DNA of 64,000 bases from Toxonevra muliebris (lineage: Eukaryota > Arthropoda > Insecta > Diptera > Pallopteridae): the NCBI GenBank assembly GCA_963691655.1, contig OY829327.1:59718079-59782078 (forward strand), written 5' to 3'. Position 1 is the stretch's first letter; each line of letters begins with the position of its first letter. Position numbers and translations under genes: made by a program. Below, one piece after another: positions 22,869-33,530 of the stretch. The notes under the pieces were generated by a model. The model saw only the letters and a program-made list of their open reading frames with translations, was not told where the DNA came from and made no database searches.

Positions 22869-24323
22869 TTAACCCTCCAGGAATAAAACGATAGCTATGG
22901 CCTATTACAGCATGTTATTGCTCAAAATTTATATAGGGTTTTGTTCACTAAATATTCTGCTATAGTTTGGTAAGCACCTTTTTAGAAAACATACTAAGAA
23001 AAGAATTAACTTTTAAAATCGATCCGAATTACCAACATGTGTTTTTCTACTTGCAAATTACAAGCAAATAAGGTGTTTGCATAATTACAAAATTTAGGAA
23101 AACTGTATAGTTTTAATTAATGGAAGTTTTTCGGTTATGGTTTAGATATAATAGGTGAAGTTTGGAGGTAATTTGGATCGACCCTTTGTTTAGAGAGTTT
23201 TTGTGGAATTTGAGTTCAAAGCTTAAATAAACTTGATATTTTTTTTAATATTAGTTTAAAATTTTGCTGTTTAAAATCCAAAAATATTTTTTTTATTGAA
23301 ATATTAATTGAAATTAATAGCGTTTCTTAGTGTTTTACCAATTTTGGAACTAACAAGTAATTTTTAGTTAAATTCAATATGAAAAATATTTTTAAGAACC
23401 AGTTTGTGTTAAGTGATTTTAATTTTTGACTATGTCAACATACTTATAAATTTTAATTCAGAAATTGCTTAGAATAATTCGAAGAAATTATTTTTTATAT
23501 ATTTCACTGTTCACCAGTTCATGGACTAGCGGATCCAAATTTTATTACTTTAGCTTGATATGATATTCGAAGATGATGGATTTTTGCGAAAATGCCATGC
23601 CCACTTTGAGATACGGTCACATTTTATAGCCCACAACTTGACATACATACAAGTGCATCTCTACACCAAATTTGACTCAGATCAGACAAACGGTTTATAA
23701 TTACATAAGCAAAACACATAGATTTGGAAATAATTTGTGTGTGTATGTATTTACCCTTCCATACATACATTTTTTATATACATTTTCCTTAAGCCCCAAA
23801 ATTACCTTTTGCGTCTAAATAAACCTCAAATTCAAAATAATTTGCTATAAATTTTACGAATACACAAAATAAACACCTGAGCCTATTTAGGCCCAAGGGG
23901 TAACTTTAGAGGTTAAGAAAATAAAAAGAATTTTGTTGTATCAACTTATTCAGATTTTATTTTTTGTGCTCAGAAAACATTGGCGCAAGAAGTCATGGAG
24001 TTTCAGATCGATTCGTCAAGAAACAAAAAAGATATACGTGTTTAAACTCAAAATGGGCCTAATTAGGCACATATACACAAATATAATATATACATAAATA
24101 TTTTAAAATCACATATCGATGTAGAAGTCTATATTTCCTTCATTGCTATCAGCTTCTTCTAGCCATAACACACTCTTTAGTTTGAATTCAGAAGCATTAT
24201 AAACACTAGTACTGTTTATCCCTCTACCTACCAATTTTTTTTTTCTAAAAATAAATTCAAAACATGGTATTTTTGGGGTGCTAAATACGAAACCGAAGGC
24301 CGTTTTTAATTTAATGTCATGCA
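22869..24323. other. Stretch opened by a piggyBac-type end
   Basis: TTAACCCTCCAGGAATAAAA at 22869 matches in the same orientation the ACCCTCCAGGTATGAAAA end at 24325, indicating related piggyBac-type ends. Between them no coding sequence is recognised. 23590-23700 contains GCCATGCCCACTT and ACACCAAATTTGACTCAGAT segments of a common fly dispersed repeat. Confidence 0.4.
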
Positions 24324-24372
24324 AACCCTCCAGGTATGAAAACAGATAGCTTATTTATTTTATTGAAGAATA

Positions 24373-24850
24373 TTATTTGACGTGGAACTCCATAAAACAA
24401 TTTCCTTTTGGCTGTAAATAAATGTCGCATTTGGTACACATTGTTTGTGTTTCTAATTTGCAACCGTGGTTTTGGCAAGTTTTTTTCTTTCTTATAGGAA
24501 AGTGATCATATTGAACGTCCACAGGCGGACGATATGATTTCTCACCAACCGAGCTTTCCAAATTCTTATTTTGTAAGGCTAAAGTTGGTCTGCCAAGGGA
24601 GCGTGTTGTTTTACATACATACTTGCATAAAACATCAGCCACTTCTGCACGGAACATACCATTCTCTAATTACTTGGATTAGCATGTATCTTTCGATACA
24701 ATAAATAAGCATTCATAATTAACATATCAATAAAATGATAAAATAGGCGAATATTTGGACTGTTAGTTTTCGCCCGGATGCGGTATCTGCTGAGTAACCC
24801 ATCTGTGAAGATTTGAGCCTTTTCAAATCTTGGCGATGTAGGAAAAATAA
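24373..24850 (-). pseudogene. PiggyBac transposase C-terminal remnant
   Basis: One minus frame reads PNIRLFYHFIDMLIMNAYLL, the conserved helix after the last catalytic aspartate in piggyBac transposases. After a stop and frameshift the frame at 24657-24373 continues FRAEVADVLCKY, GRPTL, DHFPIRKKKTCQNHGC and MCTKC...NCFMEFH, the Cys/His-rich C-terminal domain that binds the element ends. Spacing of C-x-x-C and C..H pairs fits the family. The upstream catalytic DDD core is absent. It is a dead fragment oriented toward lower coordinates. Confidence 0.8.
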
Positions 24851-25465
24851 CAATTCAAAGCCAATAGTTTTATTAATTGAAGTTTTTATTCTTAATTATA
24901 ATGGACTGTAAATTCGTTCAAACAGAACATATGTAATGTATGTGTTGAGTAAGACTGAACCCCTGGGTTCTACAAAAATAGCAATCATGCGATGTACAGT
25001 GCTGACAAACGGTAATTAAAGTGTGGGTGTGTCACAAAACCAACAAACGATAGTGATGAGAAAAAAAGCGATTAGAAGAGTGAAGAGTAAGGCGATGACG
25101 ACCAAGAAGTGATAAAGAAGATCAATTTATTACGATGGCGTGATTAACTGTTTGCGACTATGCTGTTGCTATGCAGTGCAATTTATTTTGTAGCTGCAAT
25201 TAACCCTGAAGAGGCTGGGATTTTAACACCATCCATTAACTCTATTCCGCCCATATGACAGTTGTATTCGCTTATGACTTGAGGTCACTCAATTTCTCGG
25301 TGCTTCTTCATCAATTTCTCGGAAATCATTCATAGATTTCTTTAGTTTTGAAATTATATAAAATTTACCTAAACCAGTTAAACCGCCATTGTCTGATGCT
25401 TATTCTGGTCAGGCATCATCGTATTCAGGTAATGGTGACCGTGGGCGTTTTGGCTGTCGTATCTT

Positions 25466-25672
25466 TCATATTTCTTTAAACACTTCAGCTTCAGATCGTG
25501 CTATTTGTGGATCAACCACTTCTGGCGCTTCATGTTCAACTGATCTATTAGAAGTCGCGACAGGTAAAGAGTTAGGAATCACTCGAATTCCTGGCAGTGC
25601 TTGGCGTGGTGGTGATGATTCCATAACTGTTTCGAAAGCACGAAATCGGGATCGAATTTTTTTAACATACAC
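25466..25672 (-). pseudogene. Possible N-terminal part of the same piggyBac transposase
   Basis: The ATG-started minus frame (about 68 codons) is hydrophilic and proline/serine-rich (SSPPRQALPGIRVIPN, HEAPEVVDPQIARSEAEVF). That is like the disordered N-terminal region of piggyBac transposases. Its position about 0.4 kb inside the presumed 5' end and upstream of the C-terminal remnant in the same orientation supports the link. There is no diagnostic motif. Confidence 0.35.
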
Positions 25673-26260
25673 AACGATAATGCCCGCCTATAGACGGTGT
25701 GCACTCGGAGGCTTCTACTTTTACAAGTTTCTTTTATATTTCAAAACTTATACAAAAATAAAATATACACTGCATTGCACTTACCTATATTTTTTTTATT
25801 CGATTTTACAACGAATTGAAATTTTTTTTTTAATATTGGATTTCACTAATTTCACTTTTTCTTTATTGCGTTCACTTCACAAGAAATTTTGAAGCCAACT
25901 GATAATAATTTCAAAATGAAAAAAGATAACAATTCCAAATAAAAAGCAATGAATAAGTGCAATATTTGTTAAAAATTTTGTATAGCGGATGATACATAAT
26001 GGTTTTTAACTAGCAATTTATTTCAGTTTTGTTATTGCCCGTCTGTAATCGGTCGTGGGCGGTAGAGGGTTATTTACGTCATTAGGTATATTGTAGTTTT
26101 CACAAAATGAATTTCGTGTTTTAATCCATTTTTAATATGAAGTAAAGAATTTATTGTATTGATTGGGTTTTAAATGAGTTCATTGCTCATTGTTTCTATA
26201 AAAAAAAAATTGTTAGGACTATTCAGGAAATGGATTAGTGTCTTTTAAATTGAAAAAAAC

Positions 26261-26335
26261 GCGCTGAGCGCTGAATCACTTTTTCCCGCGTATTAATTTA
26301 TAAAAAGCAGTAAATTTAGCGGGAAAAGCGCTCAG
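26261..26335. repeat. Imperfect hairpin with GCGCT/CCCGC arms
   Basis: GAGCGCT...TTTTTCCCGC on the left is mirrored by GCGGGAAAAGCGCTC on the right, with a 30-base A/T-rich loop. It stands out as G/C-rich arms in A/T-rich DNA. No duplication is visible; it could be the remnant of a foldback element. Confidence 0.5.
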
Positions 26336-26687
26336 TTGGCCACACCGGCAGGACGGCTTTGTTTTATAAATTATAATAATTTTTCTTTTAAAGGAGATTA
26401 CTAAAGCAGTACAATAATCACTGATTACAGATTTTCTTAATCAGGTAATCGTGCTTAGTAATCTCGACCATCCCTGCTATGTAAAAAAGGCTTCCGCCCG
26501 ATCGCATATAAGAGATCCTGTACATCTGGGCAATAGAATAGCGGTATTTTTACAACTGTACTAGCCAAATTTTATGTAATCACAAAATGATCAATTAAAA
26601 ATGGGAGGGACTTAAAATCAGCGCCCCAATATCGTTGGCAGCCATAGCTTATTTTACTTTTCTGAGGTCTTACACAGTAGTTTTTAG

Positions 26688-26960
26688 TTAACCCTCCCTT
26701 AATTTTAACTTTATATTATGCAAGCTTTTCATTTGTGAATTCAGGAATCTGTAGTTTTTTAGCATTCCAACAACAATTTCTTATACGTACACGCACTTTA
26801 CGCAAAATTACTGCTGTACACACATTAAAATGCATTTTGCAGCTACGACATTCGTCCAATGCATTTTTGGCACCTCACACTGGCCAAATACGACGATGCA
26901 GCATCCCACATTACCCCACATTTCATTGTAAGCCTTCGAGAGAACTAAACTTCCTTATTT
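26688..26960 (-). pseudogene. Second piggyBac-like transposase C-terminus
   Basis: TTAACCCTCCC at 26690 is followed inward by a minus-strand reading with a Cys/His-rich tail: RRIWPV, a stop, GAKNALDECRSCKMHFNVC and basic residues. This fits the C-terminal zinc-binding domain of piggyBac transposases, placed about 50 bases from the TTAA end as in the copy at 24.3 kb. Several stops are present. The family call is by layout and cysteine spacing only. Confidence 0.4.
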
Positions 26961-27724
26961 CAAAATTTAGAGCCTGCGCAAATGCATTGTTTATGATTTC
27001 TTTGGGTACTATTTCACCTTCTTTAGTGTTGCAGTTTCTCTTTTATAGAAATTTCAACAATTACTGACATTCGAAATTCTCTTACGAACAAGTAGTGCAC
27101 TCTTGCTAAAATTTAACTCTTATAATAAACATGTATTTATATACATACATATGTATATTTGTACATGCGGATGCGCTGCAAATATAAATGGAGTTCTTGT
27201 AGGTTATTGTTAAAAAGTGAAAAATTCAAATATCAACCGTTAAAAAAGCCTGTTCAAGGAGTGATCCCGGATATTTCCATTCCAAATGAAAAATTCCTTT
27301 TCAAAAACATTTTAATTTAATTGGAATGAAATGAATTTACCCAGGTCAGCAGATCATATCAAACGATTAAAGTAACTGGAACAATACTGGGAGACAACAC
27401 GGAAACCAAAGTAACTAATCCATGTACAATTCCTTCAACTGACCAAGAGCTGAATTTGTGTATTTTTGTTGGTCGAGCAATTGAGTAGGCACGTAGATAG
27501 TTTAAAGAATCGTATGATTGCAACGAACATGGAAGATTTTTGGAAGTGACACTCCAGTGTGAGCGTAATCGAAATATCTCTAGAACCTTGCACGAGAATC
27601 ATCACAAACAAAACAAAAACAAATATTTAGAGTGTTGTTAATTTGGTTATCTTAAATGTGAATACAAATTTAAGACCTCAAGATATAGCATGGATTGAGT
27701 TTGCAGTGTAGAGCGATTTTTGCG
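26961..27724. other. Non-coding stretch
   Basis: No gene is recognised. TACATACATATGTATAT-type simple repeat occurs at 27130-27160. Confidence 0.4.
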
Positions 27725-27732
27725 ATCGCAAT

Positions 27733-28466
27733 GAGAGCTGGGTAAATTCAATTACATTACAATACCAATTCCAATTCCAGGGAGTTTGTAATTGGTACTT
27801 GTTGTTTTCAATTCCTTAGTACTGGAATTGATAAAAGTTTCAATTCCATTACAAGGAATTGTAATCGGTAATTAAAATTTTTAAATTCCTGGGTAATGGA
27901 ATTGGAAAAATTTTCGGTTCCATTACAGGGACCTGTATTTTGTAATTAAAATTGTATCAATTTCTTAAGGGAATTGAAAATGTAATTGCAAAGAAAGGAA
28001 TTTATTATTTAAGTGTAAACAATTACTTTCTTGGAATTAAATTACAATTTAGTTGGAATGATTCCTCGAAAGCAACTGATTCCCTTTTAGTTCAATTCCA
28101 AAAAACAAAAAAAAAAAAATTTTCGGAAAATATTGTAAAATGCTTCTTATTAGACAGAGAGTTACGACAGAGGTTACCCGCCCTTTATACCGATTCGCTG
28201 ATTCAATTACTTTTTCGATTCCTTTAAGGAATTGATATATTTTTAATTACAAAATACAATCCCCTGTAATGGAATCGAAAATTTTTTCAATTCCATTAGG
28301 CATTTAAAAATTTTAAATACCGATTACAATTCCTTGTAATGGAATTGAAACTTTTATCAATTGCATTATTAAGGAATTGAAAACATTAAAGTACCAATTA
28401 CAATTCCTTGTAATTGGAATGGAGATGGAATTTAACTCCTAATGTAAACATTACTACCCAACTCTG
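27733..28466. mobile_element. Foldback hAT-type element, 734 bp
   Basis: ATCGCAAT at 27725-27732 and 28467-28474 is a perfect 8-bp target duplication. The ends are GAGAGCTGGGTA and, read inward from the right, CAGAGTTGGGTA, a hAT-type terminus. Arms of roughly 260 bases (27733-27995 and 28205-28466) are near-complementary throughout. They are built from repeats of CAATTCC, GGAATTG and TGTAATTGG, around a loop of about 200 bases. There is no coding sequence; the plus-strand frame at 27952-28227 is a by-product. Confidence 0.85.
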
Positions 28467-28559
28467 ATCGCAATGCAGCGCAAAGTGAAGTAGTAAATTT
28501 TTGCTACTCCTCTAAAGTAAACTTCCAAGCACTCTCTCCGACGTTTTGAATAACGCTAT

Positions 28560-28806
28560 AAAAATCATGGCCAAATGGTGCAGCAAATGCGACTTTTAAC
28601 GGAGTCGCTCTAAGATTAGTGGAACAGGCAAAATATCTGGGAGTTATCTTAGACAAGAAATTAAGCTGGAAATCTAATACCCTTATTAGGGTGCAGAAGC
28701 CCAATATTGCCATTTTTCATGTAAAAAAGCAGTAGGTAAAAGATGGGGTATGGAACCTTGAATCGCGCATTATGGTGCAATGGTTTGGTGGGTAGCTCTT
28801 CAAAAA
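28560..28806 (+). pseudogene. R1-type retrotransposon reverse transcriptase thumb, 5' piece
   Basis: The plus strand reads NGVALRLVEQAKYLGVILDK then KLSWKSN, and after frameshifts CKKAVGKRWGMEP and MVWWVAL. The A-K-Y-L-G-V-x-L-D-x-K-L-x-W motif and the later x-V-W-W-x-A-L mark the thumb region of R1/I-group non-LTR reverse transcriptases. The next expected segment (T-T-P-x-x-A-x) appears at 32306, so this copy was split by the CR1-type element between. The catalytic palm upstream is lost. Confidence 0.75.
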
Positions 28807-28960
28807 CAAGAATCAAAACTTCGTGTTGTGCGGACGTGTTTTTTTAAGCAAAATTCTCAGTTTTCTATATACTCAAAATTTAACAGTTACATGTGCGATA
28901 GTGATTCGATTCGTGTCTATTTCGATCGCTTTATTGGGACACTTTTCTTTTATTAGGCCA

Positions 28961-29122
28961 TGTATTTGCGGTCAGAAGGTTGACCGTGTTCAGCCAAAAA
29001 CGCAATGTGCCAAGTGCAATGAATTATTGTATTTCATCTGGACTGTGTGAAGCTTTTACCTGCTGATATCGAATATTTACAAAAACCAAATAAACTTTTT
29101 TTCTGTAATCAATGACCAACAG
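28961..29122 (+). pseudogene. ORF1 PHD-type zinc finger of the CR1-like element
   Basis: The frame reads CICGQKVDRVQPKTQCAKCN, then after a one-base shift CVKLLPADIEYLQKPNKLFF ending CNQ. C-x-C, C-x-x-C and C-x-x-(C) pairs with the hydrophobic core between them fit the PHD finger found in ORF1 proteins of CR1-type elements, which bind nucleic acid or chromatin. The final cysteine is lost to a one-base insertion creating a stop. The reading continues as a serine-rich linker to the hAT insertion. Confidence 0.6.
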
Positions 29123-29347
29123 CGCGTCGTAACTCTATTCGTTCGCCGATTAGTTCTATTGCCTCAACGAGAGATGGTGCATCGGTTACTGTCAACTCAG
29201 CTACTTAGCTACTTCAGTCCTTCCTATTGAGTCTTCGCTACAAAAGGGTAATAAGCAGGAAATTACTTTGCTGCTTGTCTTCAACGAACTTGTACCTCTT
29301 AGAGCTGAAAATGCCCAGGCGCTCTCTGTGATTAACGCTATGCAAAG

Positions 29348-31204
29348 TAGTGTCCGACCGATTATTCGGCTTCGGCTTCGGTTCTTCGGCTATTCGGCCT
29401 AAAATTGCACCTTCGGCATCGGCTTCGGCTTCGGCAAAAAACGGCCGAAGTTTTGTCCGAAGTATTTGGCCGAGGCCGAAGATTATAATATACTTTTTTA
29501 TAATAATTTTTAATATAGATTGGCAGTAAGAATTTATACAAGTAAATAAATGTGAAGTGGTTTTATAAAGTATTTACATTAGAATTTCTGTGTTATATTT
29601 TCTCCGTTTGCTTGTTCCATTTTTACTTTTGAAATAACCCACAGATTTACAACCGTACAAACAGTAATCAGTGATTTTTTTTAACGAACTACCTGCTGGA
29701 GCTAATACAATTAGAGGCAGCAGAAGGGTGCAAAACTTTTTTACTTTTTAAGGAAGACTTGAAGCGTATTAAAAAGAAGAGTGAATTGTTAGAAAAGCTG
29801 ACATTTTCCATTACTGGCACTTCACTTTGTTTTTGCTTTCAAGGAGGTCAAAAAAATTGAAAATTGTTTTGGCTAAAACCGCTCTAGAATATATGTGTAA
29901 AGGGATTCTTTGAAATTCACAGTCGATTGAAAGTTATAGATGTTTAATTGCAGGCCCTAATACAGCAGTCATGCATATTTGAACTTTGAAACTAGTTTTT
30001 CTCAACACAGCATTTTTCGAAATGGCTGCCACAATATCTCCAAAACGAATTAACTGATTGCGCCTAAATTTTCATCGTATCTTCAATGCAACTGTAGTTC
30101 TACTCCCTCCGAACCAGGATCATTGTGATATCTCTCAATGTTTTTTATTTAAATTGAAATAGTTGCAAAAAACGACAAAAATCAAATATTTATTTTCAAA
30201 ACTAGATAGATAAAAATACAAACTTTTAAAGACTTAACTAAAAGAACATAAGTACAATAAAACTATCCCAAAAATTGAATTTTCAATATTTTTACTTAAC
30301 CTTCTAGTTCCCAAGCGTGTCTCTTGACAGCCATCATCAAAATGGGTTTAACTACCACCTTAATAGTTTTTTGTTGCCAATATGGAATTTCCCAAGGTTT
30401 TAAAACAATGCATTACTTATGTCTTATTATGATGTTAGCGACAGTCAAAGTCAAAAATTGCCAAAAACAAAAAAATTAATTATTTTGTTTGAATTTGAGA
30501 TAAAAATAAATAAAATACTTCCCGTCATACTAGCCAGATAAAAAAACTACCTGTGAGTAGTTAGGAATTAAAATTTTTTATACAAAATATTTAGTTATTT
30601 AAAAAAAATTGATAAAAAGTTTATTCAACAACAAATACTTTTAGGCATTCAACTTTTTCGTCTTTATAAAACCAAGCCCATTAAATTTTTTAGGGTTTTG
30701 AAATGAGATTTATACTTTTTATATTCAAATTTATCAGTCCCAATTTTTTTCAAATCAATCAAAAATTTTGGAACTAGAGAGTTAATTCTGGTTCCGGCTA
30801 CAGGTCTATCGATTAATACGCTGATTCAATCTTTGATTTTAGATAAGCAGAATCATGGCAGCCATCGGCTAACTTTTTTTTTGACACAGGTTTCGTTGAA
30901 CGACAGTCGTTCTACAGATATATAGTCGATGTAACTGTATATTTTGACGTAAACCAATTGTTAAATGGTTCTTGAAATAAATAATATTTGTCAGCTCCTT
31001 CGACAGTGAACAGTTGTTTATTGTTACTGGTCAGTTTTTTATTTGGAGTATCTACTATTTATATTTTTCTGTATATGTTTCCAAATACATAGGTAAGAAA
31101 TATTTACTTTCAGATTTTTATTTTTTATATTTTAATAATCCTTCGGTCTTCGGCTTCGGCCGAAGTTCGGCTTCGGCCATAAAATCACCTTCGGTCGGAC
31201 ACTA
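29348..31204. mobile_element. hAT-type element, 1857 bp, CTTCGGC-rich ends
   Basis: ATGCAAAG at 29340-29347 and 31205-31212 is a perfect 8-bp target duplication. The ends TAGTGTCCGACCG and CGGTCGGACACTA form a perfect 13-bp TIR. Both sub-terminal regions carry repeated CTTCGGC/GCCGAAG motifs (29370-29480 and 31141-31195), likely transposase-binding sites. No hAT transposase motif is readable inside. A TTAA-bounded MITE sits within it. Confidence 0.9.
30300..30781. mobile_element. PiggyBac-like MITE, 482 bp, nested
   Basis: TTAA at 30296-30299 and 30782-30785 flank ends CCTTCTAGTTCC and, read inward, CTCTCTAGTTCC. TTAA duplication and TIR fit piggyBac-type non-autonomous elements. It lies inside the 29.35-kb hAT-type element, so it is the youngest layer here. 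A truncated relative begins at 21888. Confidence 0.8.
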
Positions 31205-31479
31205 ATGCAAAGTGAGTGATAAAAATATCTCTCTCTCTTCATCCCTCCCACATCTTATGCTTCCGTTGCCGCTGCATTTCTTCTGCTTCGTGCCCTCCTG
31301 ACGAAAAAAGTGTGAACAGAAACAATAGAAATCTTTCTCTGTTGCTTCACTTAATTCTAACGCTATATCTTATGCACCTCAAACTCACATTTCTTCTGCT
31401 TCGTGCCCTCCTACATCATCACCTATGCTGTTACCACGTCACTACCCAGGTGAAAAAAGTGTGAAGAGCAACAATAGAA

Positions 31480-31740
31480 TACTTGTTGTTGGTTCCAATG
31501 TTAATACCGAGCTCGATGTGGCTATTCGAATGAAGTGGCTGCATCTTTCATCGTTTTCACCATCTGTTAACCATACTGGCATTGAAAAACGTCTTCTCGA
31601 ATGCTATAATTTATTTAAAAAGATGTCTCTTTGGATTTGAAAAGCTTATGGATCCTGATTTATGGCCTGCAAATGTTTATGTGCGACCTTTTATATTTTT
31701 TCAAAAAATGGGAGACCCTCAACTGGAAACCTAACGTCTT
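31480..31740 (+). pseudogene. ORF1 C-terminal segment of the CR1-like element
   Basis: Frames read MKWLHLSSFSPSV and, after shifts, FEKLMDPDLWPANVYVRPF. The D-P-x-L-W-P-x-x-V-x-V-R-P-F signature lies just before the ORF1 stop in CR1-type elements of flies, as I recall them. The ORF2 start follows within about 30 bases. At least two frameshifts are present. Confidence 0.6.
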
Positions 31741-31754
31741 TTTCTTTGGCCAGT

Positions 31755-32300
31755 TAAAAATCTACTTTCAAAATATCTCTGGTCTAAGGACAAAATCCAA
31801 AGCTGTGCACGTTATAAACTCGTAATTAAACTTCGATATTTTTGTCATCATAGAAACTTGGATGAACGTTAATTTCTACAGTCAAGAATACTTTGATCCG
31901 AATCTATATGTCTGCCGCAAAGATAGGGATGCTGCTAAAACGGGATGTGCTAGGGGTGGCGACGTACTTATTGCAGTCCAATGTAAATTTCGGGCATTTT
32001 TTAAAGAACTCAATAATAACGATTCTCTGCTAGACCAGCTTTGTGTTTGTGTGCAAAGATCGTCTGACTCAATTTCTATTTGTGCTTCATACATCCCACC
32101 TAATAGTTCAGAATGCCTTTATAAAGCCCATGTTGACAATGTCTTATCTTTAGATAAAGCAGATGATAACCACCTTGTTGTTCTTGGGGATTTCAACTTA
32201 AGTAGTGTTATATGGTCTAATATTGCTAATAGCTCTGGCCTTGTTTCATGTAATATAAATAGTAATAATGAGAAATTAAAAAGAAGCCATAAGAAGAAGT
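31755..32300 (+). pseudogene. AP-like endonuclease of the CR1-like element
   Basis: The reading begins LKIYFQNISGLRTKSK, then after one stop IETWMN, and from 31862 a clean 147-codon frame with YIPPNSS and LVVLGDFNLSSVIW. These are the N-x-x-x-L-R, E-T-W, Y-x-P-P and G-D-F-N motifs of the exonuclease-endonuclease-phosphatase fold that nicks target DNA for retrotransposition. The frame then runs into an unrelated basic sequence before a stop at 32302. The last catalytic S-D-H motif is missing, so the domain is C-terminally deleted. Confidence 0.85.
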
Positions 32301-32305
32301 ATTGA

Positions 32306-33120
32306 ACAACCCCATCCTTAGCCATGAACACCACCCTCTACTTAAACCCTGTTGACCTCTTTGCGAAACAAATTGCGACCAACTGGGTGGTCAGGCTAAA
32401 TTCAGTCAGTCCCTGGTCTGAACCGTTTATAGGTTATTCCAAAGCTCTTTCTGCATTCACCGCTTTATCTAAGAACATTGACTGCACCCTCCCCATACAC
32501 TTCTTTGACAGCCAATTTATCACTTCCATTCCTTCGAGAGAGGTTATGATGGAAAGTCGATCTCTCCAGAAGAATGCGGTGTGACTTTACACCGACGGAT
32601 CCAAACTGGATGGAAGGGTAGGTGGAGGGGTATTCTCGGACCAATTAGGATTAAGTTTATGCTTTATTCTGCTGGACTACTGCAGCGTTTCCCAAGCTGA
32701 GGTCATGGATGTAGTCGATGAACTCAATGTACACTTTGTGTGGGTTCCACGCCACAGTGATATACTTGGAAATAATAAAGCTGTTGAATTAGCTAGATTA
32801 GGCTAAAAAATGCGGCTTATCAATTTAAAAACTACACGGGTATTCCACTGGCAACCTGCATGCTTAATGTTTAAACGGAGTTCTTGAGCCAGGCGAAGGT
32901 GAGATGGCAGACAGGACGCACATGCAAAATCACCAAGCAGGTATGGCCAGAGTGCAACCCCAAACGCTCTAAGAAGCAACTATCATTCAGTAGAATGCAG
33001 CTAGATTGGGTGTCTCAAATGACTTTTGCAGAGGTGAAGAGGAGGAGGAATCCATTTCTCACTGCTTATGCTTCCGCCCAGCCCTGGCCGTCTGTAGGAA
33101 AAAAAACCCTAGGTCAATAA
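32306..33120 (+). pseudogene. R1-type retrotransposon RNase H and tail, 3' piece
   Basis: The reading continues the R1 thumb: TTPSLAMNTTLYLNPVDLF, then YTDGSKLDGRVGGG and SQAEVM of RNase H. It then jumps to VHFVWVPRHSDILGN and KAVELAR. The first D and the E are present, but the helix between is deleted and the last catalytic D (ADELAR) is V. It ends with TKQVWPE and EVKRRRNPFLTAYASAQPW. These correspond to the C-terminal cysteine-rich part with its cysteines lost through frameshift. The RNase H would have removed RNA during second-strand synthesis; it is inactive here. Confidence 0.75.
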
Positions 33121-33530
33121 GCCGCTCCTAAGCCGGCACCCCCTGAGTCCCGAGCATAATTTTGTTTTTGCCCAAATGGTATAAAAAGTACAGGTTATAT
33201 AAGTTTTAGGAGGAAATAGACAAATTTAAACAATTTACAATGAAAAAACGTGTAGAACATTCAATGGAAACATTTCTCCATTACAAAAATATATCTCAAA
33301 AAGAAAGAAAAAAAAATTAAATGAAACTTTTAAGGGCGGTATCGCTTGTTCTAGCCGATTTTGCATAACAAAATAACTAATCAATTATATAACTTCCATA
33401 TTCTAAAATTTTTTTTTGTGAGCTTCCAATGAGCGTCTGCGAAACGGGCAAATCGTTTAATGAATTTCGAGCTTTGGCTATGGATACAACCAGATGGCAA
33501 AGAAGACCTTTTTGGAATCCTTAACTCTTT
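33121..33530. other. Unassigned stretch
   Basis: No coding sequence or bounded repeat is recognised after the R1-type tail. Confidence 0.4.

Larger units (their letters stand above)
24324..26073 (-). mobile_element. Deleted piggyBac-like transposon
   Basis: The 3' end (ACCCTCCAGGTATG at 24325) lies about 50 bases beyond the transposase stop codon. A CCCTCTACCGCCC end read inward from about 26073 would be the 5' end. Between them lie a C-terminal transposase remnant and a possible N-terminal frame, about 1.3 kb in total where roughly 1.8 kb is usual. A large internal deletion is implied. TTAA is not preserved at either end, so the boundaries are inferred. Confidence 0.5.
28811..32305 (+). mobile_element. 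CR1-type non-LTR retrotransposon, 3'-deleted
   Basis: In order on the plus strand are an ORF1 with a PHD finger (28961-29122), the C-terminal ORF1 segment (31480-31730) and the ORF2 endonuclease (31755-32270). This matches the layout of the Drosophila CR1-like family as I know it. It lies inside an R1-type fragment and is itself split by a hAT-type element at 29348-31204. The reverse transcriptase is absent, which is unusual since new copies are normally truncated at the 5' end. A later deletion is implied. Confidence 0.7.

Noticed and set aside
25389..25892. 167-codon plus-strand ORF
   Set aside because: It overlaps the minus-strand piggyBac N-terminal candidate, its second half is a low-complexity phenylalanine/tyrosine run from T-rich DNA, and no motif is seen.
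27952..28227. 91-codon ORF
   Set aside because: Lies in the arms and loop of the foldback element; composition artefact.
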